Source: Bacteroidetes bacterium UBA2234 (GTDB lineage: Bacteria; Bacteroidota; Bacteroidia; NS11-12g; UBA955). From it: a stretch of DNA of 11,181 nt. Of the stretch, positions 1 to 7,821 are shown one piece after another. The stretch covers positions 1 through 11,181 of the forward strand of contig DDYM01000057.1 in NCBI GenBank assembly GCA_002347985.1. The letters run 5' to 3'. Positions within the stretch are counted from its first letter, which is position 1, and each line of letters begins with the position of its first letter. The translations under genes were made by a program, and so were the position numbers. The notes beneath the pieces were generated by a model. That model was not told the DNA's origin. It saw nothing but the letters and a program-made list of their open reading frames with translations, and did no database searches.

Positions 1-155
1 CGGGCAGCGAGTAAATCACTACCAGCGGTACTGGCCTCAAACTTACTGGCGGTGGTAAAGGTTCCAATGGGGTTGTATTGATCTCCACGCACCGCGGCAA
101 ATTGACATCTTGAAATGAAGAGGTGTATTTGATTGGAAGTGTGACGAAGAGCCAT
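1..155 (-). CDS. Unrecognised partial protein, N-terminal fragment running off the left edge (frame uncertain)
   Basis: A minus-strand frame opens with ATG at 155 and stays open to the window edge (51 codons). It gives a balanced Ala/Thr/Ser-rich sequence with a segment FAAVRGDQYNPIGTFTTASK at residues 19-38. I do not recognise the family. No Shine-Dalgarno sequence is seen, as is usual in Bacteroidota. A second minus-strand frame starting with ATG at 217 is also open to the edge (72 codons), but it is rich in Pro, Val and Leu, which is what an out-of-frame reading often looks like, so I prefer the ATG at 155. The first 100 bases are 55% G+C by my count, against 31% in bases 161-260. This change fits a coding start near 155 or a piece of DNA of different origin. 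Only sequence to the left of the window would settle it. Confidence 0.3.
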   Translation of the reverse strand, partial: MALRHTSNQIHLFISRCQFAAVRGDQYNPIGTFTTASKFEASTAGSDLLAA

Positions 156-447
156 AATTCGAATTTATACTTTTTGCTTCTCTTTTTTATATTTTGTTCT
201 TGAGCTCGGCTCACCATAAGTTCTTATGCATAAAGCAAATCCATGATGGTTTTCATCAATTCCTAATCGCTGTGAGTTTGCTTGGCGTTGAAAATGTCAC
301 TCACTGAGGGAGCGTGGCCTTCGATTTTGTGATCACTATCGGACTTGCTTTTTCTATCCAGTAAGCTTTGTTGGTGTAATTCTTTGTTCTATCCTAATTA
401 TCGAGGAACATTTAAGGGCTCGAACAAATCGTAAGGGATTCTGGCTC
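156..447. other. Gene-free AT-rich intergenic stretch with small dyads
   Basis: No convincing gene lies between the left-edge frame and the YdeI-like gene. The stretch holds several short inverted repeats. TGAGC-TCG-GCTCA is at 201-213. CATAAG-TT-CTTATG is at 215-228, immediately next to the first. The palindrome GTGATCAC is at 329-336. A weak hairpin TCGAG...CTCGA is at 401-423. None has a T-run that would make it a clear terminator for the minus-strand YdeI-like gene. The two adjacent dyads at 201-228 could be operator sites for the left-edge gene, but this is speculation. Confidence 0.4.
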
Positions 448-1074
448 TTAATCTTGAAAGCCTTTTCCGCTTAGAATTTTGGGAATGAACTTTTCGATTC
501 TTGAGATTCTGGTGGCCGATTGTTTTGCATCGGAGAAGTAGAGATTGTAGCCTCTTTGCCTGCCGGGTGTTAACTTTTGGAAAGCTACTTTGAGTTCGGG
601 CATTTCATCAAGTATGGTAGCCAATTCAGTACACAAAACAAGTTCTTGTGCACTGGGCTTCTGGATTTTAATTCCAGATTTTTCGATTTCAATGGCTTCT
701 GTGATATACTGATTGATGATGCTCGATTGCTGGATGACTTGCTCGGGACTGGTGAATTTTAGTAGACGCATTGTTTGAGAATTTTCACCTGCTTTTTGAA
801 GCAATTGGTGCGAATCTGTAAGCAAAACGCCTTTGAAAAAACTCAACGAACAGAATTCTTTGAAGGCCCCAATCATGAGAATGTTCTTGTTTTCCGAATT
901 GCTGTAGCAAGGGAATCCCCATTTGATTTCTTCCGTTAGTCCGCTGTTTTGCATGATTCCTCTGAGTAGATGCAATGCTTCGCTCCATGTATGAACTTTG
1001 CATTGTGGCGTGTCAAAATGCTTGCAACGGCCACAGCCGGAGATTAAAAATTGGTCAACTGTTGAAATTTTCAT
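448..1074 (-). CDS. YdeI/OmpD-associated family protein with DUF1801 domain
   Basis: This 208-residue soluble protein has two recognisable parts. Residues about 27-125 form a DUF1801-like (YdhG/IscU-chaperone-like fold) domain, with the typical run EEIKWGFPCYS followed by ILMIGAFKEFCSLSFFKG. Residues about 160-203 are the helical YdeI/OmdA C-terminus, with the hallmark LTPGRQRGYNLYFSDAKQ followed by an RIEKFIPKIL-type helix. Its biochemical role is not established. Family members are cytosolic, and the name comes from a loose link to OmpD expression in enterics. The N-terminus carries C14, C17, C25 and H28 in a CxxC-x7-CxxH arrangement that could bind metal; I recall similar cysteines in Bacteroidetes relatives. 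It starts only 6 bases after the stop of the VF530-family gene on the same strand, so the two are almost certainly co-transcribed. The family call is firm; the function is unknown. Confidence 0.88.
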   Translation of the reverse strand: MKISTVDQFLISGCGRCKHFDTPQCKVHTWSEALHLLRGIMQNSGLTEEIKWGFPCYSNSENKNILMIGAFKEFCSLSFFKGVLLTDSHQLLQKAGENSQTMRLLKFTSPEQVIQQSSIINQYITEAIEIEKSGIKIQKPSAQELVLCTELATILDEMPELKVAFQKLTPGRQRGYNLYFSDAKQSATRISRIEKFIPKILSGKGFQD

Positions 1075-1080
1075 CGGGAT

Positions 1081-1290
1081 TTACTTGGATTTGAAACGGA
1101 GGTAAAGGTCCTCTACTTTTTTTCTGGCCCAAGGCGTTTTTCTTAAGAATTTCAAGCTGGATTGAACACTTGGATTTTCATAAAAACAATTGATTCGAAT
1201 GCGATTGGCCAATTCTTCCCAGCCATATTTTTCATGCAATTCGATGATGATTCTCTCGAGGGTGATGCCGTGTAGTGGGTCGTTGGACAT
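1081..1290 (-). CDS. VF530-family small protein (DUF2132), putative DNA-binding
   Basis: This 69-residue protein matches the VF530/DUF2132 family along its whole length. It opens with [20 protein letters not shown], continues with the WEELANRI and INCF segments, and ends with [20 protein letters not shown]. The name comes from a Vibrio fischeri structural-genomics target whose fold suggested DNA binding; no physiological role is proven. There is no signal peptide or membrane segment. It is the first gene of a minus-strand pair with the YdeI/DUF1801 gene (6-base gap). Its ATG lies only 5 bases past the T-run of the katG terminator, so how it is transcribed is an open question (see findings). 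The ATG at 1290 is chosen because it gives the family's normal N-terminus. Confidence 0.92.
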   Translation of the reverse strand: MSNDPLHGITLERIIIELHEKYGWEELANRIRINCFYENPSVQSSLKFLRKTPWARKKVEDLYLRFKSK

Positions 1291-1295
1291 GGGTT

Positions 1296-1336
1296 AAAAA
1301 AAAGGAACCGCAAACTTAATTCAAGTTTGCGGTTCC
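1296..1336 (-). terminator. Strong intrinsic terminator of katG
   Basis: On the minus strand there is a perfect 14-bp stem (GGAACCGCAAACTT at 1304-1317 against AAGTTTGCGGTTCC at 1323-1336). It has a 5-base loop and is followed by eight T residues (plus-strand A-run 1296-1303). It begins 20 bases after the katG stop codon. The T-run ends 5 bases before the start codon of the VF530-family gene. Confidence 0.93.
1311..1318 (-). promoter_or_regulatory. Possible -7 promoter box for the VF530/YdeI pair inside the katG terminator
   Basis: TAAGTTTG, read on the minus strand from 1318 to 1311, fits the Bacteroidetes -7 consensus TAnnTTTG exactly. It lies in the loop and 3' arm of the terminator hairpin. 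A start about 7 bases downstream would leave a leader of roughly a dozen bases before the ATG at 1290. No good TTTG-type -33 element is seen 17-23 bases further upstream, so this is a weak call. Confidence 0.3.
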
Positions 1337-1356
1337 TCGGTGATTTGTGAGTGAAA

Positions 1357-3641
<2,285 letters not shown>

Positions 3642-3670
3642 AACTTTATGAAAAATTTCCCTGACAGAAT

Positions 3671-5068
3671 TTACATGTAGCCAAGCGTTTTCAGCATGCT
3701 CTTGTAACTCTGTTCTTTAGAGAAAAGTCGGAAGTGGTGTTCGCCATTTTCGTCGCGATCAATAATCACATGTTTTGGGGCTGGAGTAAGGCAGTGTTGG
3801 ATTCCACCGTATCCGCCAATGCTCTCTTGGTAAGCACCGGTATTGAAGAATCCCAAATACAATGGATCTTCTGGATCGTATTTTGGAAGATAAATCGCGT
3901 TTACGTGCTGCTCGGAGTTGTAATAATCGTCGCTATCGCAAGTGATACCACCCAATAACACGCGTTCTTGCTCTTCGTTCCAACGGTTAATGGGTAGCAT
4001 AATGAATTTTTTGTTGATGGCCCACGCGTCGGGTAGGGTTGTCATAAAGCTGGAGTCGATCATATTCCATTTTTCACGATCGTTTTGTGATTTTTGATCG
4101 AGAACGGAGTAGATGTTTCCGCCGGCTTCACCCACAGTAAAAGAACCGAATTCTGTAAAAATATCGGGTTCAGGGATGTTGTTTTCTGTGCAAACCTGTT
4201 TGATCTGACTTACGATTTCCGTAGCCATGTATTCATAATCGTAATCGAAAGTGAGAGAATTCTTGATCGGGAAGCCCCCGCCTATGTTTAGGGTGTCCAA
4301 ATCTGGACATTCTTGTTTGAGTTCACAATATACTTTCAAACATTTATGCAACTCATTCCAGTAATAAGCGGTGTCGTAAATGCCTGTATTGATAAAAAAG
4401 TGAAGCATTTTCAACTTTACATTCTTGTTTCGCTTGACTTTGGTGCGATAAAAATTGACCAAGTCTTTGTATCCGATGCCCAATCTTGAGGTGTAAAATT
4501 CGAACTTGGGTTCTTCTTCGGCGGCAATTCTAATTCCAACCGTTACTGGTTTGTCTGTGTATTGCGTGAGTAAATCAATCTCGTTGCTGTTGTCCATGAC
4601 AGGAATTACATTGGTCCAATCGTTGTTAATTAGGTTGGCGATGTTTTCAATGTAGTTTTCCTTTTTAAAGCCGTTGCAAACAATAAACTTGTCTTTGCTG
4701 ATTTTTCCTTGCTCGAAAAGGTTCTCCAAAATGTTGATGTCGAAGGCGGAAGACGTCTCAATATGTACGTTGTTCTTTAGTACTTCATCGATCACATGTG
4801 AGAAGTGGTTGCTTTTGGTGCAATAACAGTAATAGTATTTTCCTTGGTAATCGGCTTTGGCGATGGCTACGTTGAACCAGGTTCTTGCCTTTTGAATGTT
4901 CTCAGATATTTTAGGTAAGTAAGTGAATTTCAACGGAGTTCCATATTGTTCGATGAGGTCCATCATGGGTATTCCGTGGAATTGTAGGTTGTCGTTGCTG
5001 TCCAATTTGAACTCTTCTGTGGGGAAGTAGAACGTTTGGTTGATTAGGTCGACGTATTTGTTTTTCAC
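3671..5068 (-). CDS. Fold-type III PLP-dependent decarboxylase, probably arginine decarboxylase
   Basis: This 465-residue protein belongs to the alanine-racemase-fold (ornithine/diaminopimelate/arginine) decarboxylases. Residues about 45-310 form the PLP-binding barrel: K85 (in YCYCTKSNH) is the expected Schiff-base lysine, H223 lies in LHFFINTG, and the phosphate-binding glycine loop is IGGGFP at 262-267. The usual EPGR tetrad is replaced by E306-F-G-S. The C-terminal beta domain carries C377 and D378 (ITCDSDD) and Y413 (NTGAYQES), equivalents of residues that complete the dimer active site. Bacteroidetes homologues of this length are usually annotated as arginine decarboxylase (often speA), which makes agmatine for polyamine synthesis, although it is clearly shorter than the classical SpeA of about 630 residues. 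Carboxynorspermidine or diaminopimelate decarboxylase activity cannot be excluded. It is divergent from mdh, and no agmatinase gene is adjacent. The start gives MKNKYVDLI, preceded by a good promoter. Confidence 0.8.
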   Translation of the reverse strand: MKNKYVDLINQTFYFPTEEFKLDSNDNLQFHGIPMMDLIEQYGTPLKFTYLPKISENIQKARTWFNVAIAKADYQGKYYYCYCTKSNHFSHVIDEVLKNNVHIETSSAFDINILENLFEQGKISKDKFIVCNGFKKENYIENIANLINNDWTNVIPVMDNSNEIDLLTQYTDKPVTVGIRIAAEEEPKFEFYTSRLGIGYKDLVNFYRTKVKRNKNVKLKMLHFFINTGIYDTAYYWNELHKCLKVYCELKQECPDLDTLNIGGGFPIKNSLTFDYDYEYMATEIVSQIKQVCTENNIPEPDIFTEFGSFTVGEAGGNIYSVLDQKSQNDREKWNMIDSSFMTTLPDAWAINKKFIMLPINRWNEEQERVLLGGITCDSDDYYNSEQHVNAIYLPKYDPEDPLYLGFFNTGAYQESIGGYGGIQHCLTPAPKHVIIDRDENGEHHFRLFSKEQSYKSMLKTLGYM

Positions 5069-5100
5069 TGTCTTTTTCTATTTAGTTGATAAAAGGATTG

Positions 5101-5108
5101 CAAAAGTA
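5101..5108 (-). promoter_or_regulatory. -7 promoter box of the arginine-decarboxylase-like gene
   Basis: TACTTTTG, read on the minus strand from 5108 to 5101, matches the Bacteroidetes -7 consensus TAnnTTTG exactly. A TTTA at about 5134-5131 could serve as a degenerate -33 element, with a 22-base gap. The predicted start leaves a leader of about 25-30 bases before the ATG at 5068. The box overlaps the left copy of a tandem 17-mer. Confidence 0.5.
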
Positions 5109-5152
5109 AGTGAGTTGGATTGATTTTTTTTAAATAAAGTAAATGAGTTGGA
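5103..5152. repeat. Tandem 17-mer direct repeat between divergent genes
   Basis: AAAGTAAGTGAGTTGGA at 5103-5119 recurs as AAAGTAAATGAGTTGGA at 5136-5152. Sixteen of 17 bases are identical, and the start-to-start distance is 33 bp, about three helical turns. The copies lie in the region from which the decarboxylase gene (minus) and mdh (plus) diverge. The left copy overlaps the -7 box of the decarboxylase gene, and the right copy lies just upstream of the mdh promoter region. The geometry fits paired binding sites on one DNA face. Confidence 0.6.
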
Positions 5153-5153
5153 A

Positions 5154-5189
5154 TTTTCGCAAAAGATCGTTTTTGATTTTGTAAATTCG
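5154..5189 (+). promoter_or_regulatory. Candidate mdh promoter
   Basis: TAAATTCG at 5182-5189 is one base off the Bacteroidetes -7 consensus. TTTTCG at 5154-5159, 22 bases upstream, could be the -33 element. The predicted transcript start would lie about 20-25 bases before the mdh ATG at 5217. This supports the ATG at 5217 over any upstream in-frame start. Confidence 0.4.
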
Positions 5190-5216
5190 CGCTACCAAAA
5201 GAAAAATCACATCATC

Positions 5217-6140
5217 ATGAGCAAAATCAGTGTAATCGGAGCAGGAAACGTAGGCGCAAGCTGTGCGGAGTACATTGCAATCAAAAATTTCGCAGCAGAA
5301 GTTGTGCTGTTGGACATCAAGGAAAACTTCGCCGAGGGTAAGGCCTTGGATTTGATGCAAACTGCAGCCCTTAATGGGTTTGATACGCGTATTTCGGGTA
5401 GTACGAACGACTATTCAAAGACGGCTGGAAGTGATGTAGTGGTGATTACAAGTGGTATTCCGCGCAAGCCAGGAATGACCCGTGAGGAGTTGATTGGCAT
5501 CAATGCGGGTATCGTTAAAACGGTGATGGAGAATTGTTTGGCGCATTCGCCCAACGCAATTTTTGTGATCGTAAGTAATCCTATGGATACAATGACTTAT
5601 TTGGCAAAATCAAATTCAGGTGTGTCAAAGCATAAGATTATTGGTATGGGTGGCGCACTTGATTCTGCGAGATTCAAATATTATTTGTCAACTGCATTGG
5701 GTTGCCCTGCATCTGATGTAGATGGTATGGTGATTGGTGGTCATGGTGATACTACAATGATTCCTTTGACTCGTTTGGCCTCTTACAAAGGTGTTCCAGT
5801 GAGTCAAATGTTGTCTGCCGATGTGTTGGCAAAGGTGAAGGCCGATACAATGGTTGGCGGAGCTACGTTAACAGGTATGTTGGGTACAAGTGCTTGGTAT
5901 GCTCCAGGTGCTGCTGTAAGTGTATTGGTTCAAAGTTTGGTATGTGATCAAAAGAAAATGATGCCATGCTGTGTTTCATTGGACGGTGAATACGGCCAGT
6001 CTGATATTTGTATCGGTGTGCCGGTGATTTTGGGCAAGAATGGTTGGGAGAAAATTGTTGAGTTGGAATTGAATGAGGAAGAAAAGGCTGAGTTTGAGAA
6101 AAGTGCTGCAGCAGTGCGCAGTATGAATTCAGCATTATAA
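5217..6140 (+). CDS. mdh: Malate dehydrogenase (NAD-dependent)
   Basis: This enzyme interconverts malate and oxaloacetate with NAD in the TCA cycle. The 307-residue protein is the LDH-like type of bacterial malate dehydrogenase. The Rossmann glycine motif is at the start (VIGAGNVGAS, residues 6-15), and D33 in LLDIKE sets NAD preference. The mobile substrate loop carries R83 and R89 (GIPRKPGMTREEL), where R83 marks malate rather than lactate specificity. VSNPMD at 119-124 is the nucleotide-binding turn. The catalytic pair is D149 with H176 (GGHGDTTM), and R152 binds substrate. The frame is open upstream to 5148, but the ATG at 5217 gives the normal N-terminus and lies after the candidate promoter. 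It stands alone as a single-gene unit between divergent and convergent neighbours. Confidence 0.98.
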   Translation: MSKISVIGAGNVGASCAEYIAIKNFAAEVVLLDIKENFAEGKALDLMQTAALNGFDTRISGSTNDYSKTAGSDVVVITSGIPRKPGMTREELIGINAGIVKTVMENCLAHSPNAIFVIVSNPMDTMTYLAKSNSGVSKHKIIGMGGALDSARFKYYLSTALGCPASDVDGMVIGGHGDTTMIPLTRLASYKGVPVSQMLSADVLAKVKADTMVGGATLTGMLGTSAWYAPGAAVSVLVQSLVCDQKKMMPCCVSLDGEYGQSDICIGVPVILGKNGWEKIVELELNEEEKAEFEKSAAAVRSMNSAL

Positions 6141-6179
6141 TTTAGAATCTCTCGAGTTTTATTATTCGTATAGATTAGC

Positions 6180-6209
6180 AACAAAAAGGGCCTTTCGGCC
6201 CTTTTTGTT
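6180..6209. terminator. Bidirectional terminator between mdh and the GlmU-related gene
   Basis: A perfect 13-bp inverted repeat is present: AACAAAAAGGGCC at 6180-6192 against GGCCCTTTTTGTT at 6197-6209, with loop TTTC. The GC core is flanked by A on one side and T on the other, so it reads as an intrinsic terminator on both strands. It lies 39 bases after the mdh stop and 25 bases after the stop of the convergent minus-strand gene. Confidence 0.93.
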
Positions 6210-6234
6210 TTATGAAATTTTTTGGTGTTTTTGA

Positions 6235-7437
6235 TTATTCTTCGCCACGAAGAGATGCCGTGGTTTGAAAGGCATATTCCATCACTTGCTTTTCGAATTC
6301 TCCGTATTCGCGTTTTCTGCGGGGTAGAACCAATGCTGCTGTTTTATGTACAGCATCTAATTTGTGCGTGACAAATCCTTGAGCACCTCCCCAGCTGAAG
6401 TCAGGGACAAACTGTCTCGGGAACCCTGCGCCAAATAAGTTGCAACCAACACCTACCACTGTGCCGGTATTGAACATCGTATTGATCCCACACTTGCTGT
6501 GATCGCCCATAATCAAGCCGCAGAACTGCTGTCCGCTCTTCTCAAAACGACCGCTTTTGTAATTCCATACTTTCACTTCGTCGTAAGTGTTTTTTAGGTT
6601 CGATGCATTGGTATCTGCACCAATGTTGCACCATTCGCCCAAGACTGCATTGCCCAGGAATCCGTCGTGTCCCTTGTTGCTATAGCCCCAGAAAACAACG
6701 TTTGAAATCTCGCCACCGGCAACGCTGAAAGGTCCAAGCGTGGTGGCTGTATATACTTTGGTGCCCATCTTGAGTACAGCGCCTTCGCCCATCGCAAAGG
6801 GTCCTCGAACCAGACTGCCTTCCATGATTTCGGCATTCTTGCCAATATAAATGGGACCGTCCGTGCTGTTCAAAATTGCGCATTCCACTTTGGCGCCTTC
6901 TTCAATAAAAATGGGGTGGGGGCCGAAGCTGCGATTGCTTTGTGAAATTGCTTGGGACGACCTACCGTTGGTAATTCTGCCAAAGTCCTGAACAATTTCT
7001 TTGCCATTGAAAGCAAAAATGTGATAAGGCCTATCGATTCGGTCGCAACTCTCTACATAGGCAATTGTATTTGTTATTTCTGCCGAAGCGGACGTAATGC
7101 AAGAAACGAGGATTTCGTTGTTGTGGGTTAGGGCATCGCCGGGTTTCAGTTCTTTGATCTTGTTGATGAGCAAAGGGTTTGGGATGGTTGCGCCGTGGAT
7201 TTGAATGATTGTATCCGTATCTAAATTGGGTTTCAAGGGGGCGAAACGACTTTGGGTGTGATAGAGGTGTGGGCGTGTAAGGAATCCCGAATTTTTTACT
7301 TCGATGCCCAAGTCGTGCATCCATTTTTCTGCAACTGTAAGAATGCCACATCTCAAATCGGCTGCGGGCCTTGTGATTGTGAGGGGATAGAGATTTTCAA
7401 TGTTTGCGGGGTCAACAAACTGCAGAAGGGTTGTCAT
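6235..7437 (-). CDS. GlmU-related sugar nucleotidyltransferase/acetyltransferase family protein (Bacteroidetes alternative GlmU type)
   Basis: This 400-residue protein is of the alternative bacterial GlmU-related family of Bacteroidetes. It is proposed to act in UDP-N-acetylglucosamine formation for the cell wall. Residues 1 to about 165 correspond to a nucleotidyltransferase-like domain with the family's PLTITRPAADLRCGILTVAE segment (18-37), but there is no canonical GxGTRM uridylyltransferase signature. Residues about 173-340 form a left-handed beta-helix of hexapeptide turns (for example PIFIEEGAKV, PIYIGKNAEI, GEWCNIGADT, GINTMFNTGTVVGVG), as in acyl/acetyltransferases. The C-terminus, about 340-400, is conserved and basic (LPRRKREYGEFEKQ). 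It lies directly downstream of rpmE2, an arrangement I recall as common in the phylum. The start at 7437 keeps the family N-terminus (LLQFVDP). The substrate is not proven by the sequence. Confidence 0.88.
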   Translation of the reverse strand: MTTLLQFVDPANIENLYPLTITRPAADLRCGILTVAEKWMHDLGIEVKNSGFLTRPHLYHTQSRFAPLKPNLDTDTIIQIHGATIPNPLLINKIKELKPGDALTHNNEILVSCITSASAEITNTIAYVESCDRIDRPYHIFAFNGKEIVQDFGRITNGRSSQAISQSNRSFGPHPIFIEEGAKVECAILNSTDGPIYIGKNAEIMEGSLVRGPFAMGEGAVLKMGTKVYTATTLGPFSVAGGEISNVVFWGYSNKGHDGFLGNAVLGEWCNIGADTNASNLKNTYDEVKVWNYKSGRFEKSGQQFCGLIMGDHSKCGINTMFNTGTVVGVGCNLFGAGFPRQFVPDFSWGGAQGFVTHKLDAVHKTAALVLPRRKREYGEFEKQVMEYAFQTTASLRGEE

Positions 7438-7441
7438 GTCG

Positions 7442-7471
7442 CAAATTTACACGAAAAACAAAAAAGCCAAC
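7442..7471 (-). promoter_or_regulatory. Promoter of the GlmU-related gene, overlapping the L31 terminator
   Basis: TAAATTTG, read on the minus strand from 7449 to 7442, matches the Bacteroidetes -7 box exactly. GTTG at 7471-7468, inside the stem of the L31 terminator, is a plausible -33 element with an 18-base gap. The -7 box ends only 4 bases before the ATG at 7437, so transcripts would be leaderless or nearly so. Confidence 0.5.
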
Positions 7472-7490
7472 CCGAAGGGTTGGCTTTTTT
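7460..7490. terminator. Intrinsic terminator after rpmE2
   Basis: A 14-bp perfect inverted repeat is present: AAAAAAGCCAACCC at 7460-7473 against GGGTTGGCTTTTTT at 7477-7490, with a 3-base loop. On the minus strand the T-run follows the stem, giving a clear terminator 25 bases after the L31 stop codon. The symmetry would also allow it to work on the plus strand, but no plus-strand gene needs it here. Confidence 0.92.
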
Positions 7491-7515
7491 AAGTCTATCG
7501 ACGAAACGACGAGAA

Positions 7516-7764
7516 TTACTTCTTGTTGTAACGCTTCATGAACTTGTCGATACGTCCTGCTGTATCGATCAAATTCTGTTTACCTGTGTAAAAAGGATGT
7601 GATTGCGAAGAAATCTCCAACTTGTACAAAGGGTATTCGTTGCCGTCTTCCCATTTGATGGTTTCTTTTGTGTTTACGCAACTGTGTACGATGAAGCTAT
7701 GATCACAGCTCATGTCTTTGAAAACAACTTTGCGGTAATTCGATGGATGAATATCGGGTTTCAT
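7516..7764 (-). CDS. rpmE2: 50S ribosomal protein L31, type B
   Basis: This 82-residue protein of the large ribosomal subunit is recognised by [16 protein letters not shown] at the start, the [26 protein letters not shown] core and the RIDKF end. It is the type B (YkgM-like) form: longer than type A and without the paired CxxC motifs that bind zinc; only C20 and C29 are present. It has its own promoter box and its own terminator, so it can be expressed independently of the penicillin-binding protein gene upstream and the GlmU-related gene downstream. Confidence 0.98.
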   Translation of the reverse strand: MKPDIHPSNYRKVVFKDMSCDHSFIVHSCVNTKETIKWEDGNEYPLYKLEISSQSHPFYTGKQNLIDTAGRIDKFMKRYNKK

Positions 7765-7789
7765 TGGATTTTTTACTTTTTAAGGGGTG

Positions 7790-7821
7790 CAAATATAACA
7801 AAATTATTTGGCAAAAACAAC
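7790..7821 (-). promoter_or_regulatory. rpmE2 promoter
   Basis: TATATTTG, read on the minus strand from 7797 to 7790, matches the Bacteroidetes -7 consensus exactly. GTTG at 7821-7818 is a plausible -33 element with a 20-base gap. The box ends 25 bases before the ATG at 7764. The -33 element abuts the stop codon of the upstream penicillin-binding protein gene. Confidence 0.6.

Noticed and set aside
1..116. Plus-strand frames at the left edge, including one ending in a Gly/Thr-rich tail
   Set aside because: The Gly/Thr-rich frame has a stop at position 12, so no continuous coding end is supported. The other frame ending at 81 looks like the complement of the better minus-strand reading.
263..388. 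A 41-codon open stretch on the minus strand between the left-edge frame and the YdeI-like gene
   Set aside because: It has no ATG near its 5' end, only a late in-frame GTG. It is short, bounded by stops on both sides, and shows no recognisable family.
5148..5216. A longer mdh start adding 23 residues
   Set aside because: The extension overlaps the promoter-like elements and the right copy of the 17-mer, and it lies before the standard MSKISVIGAG N-terminus.
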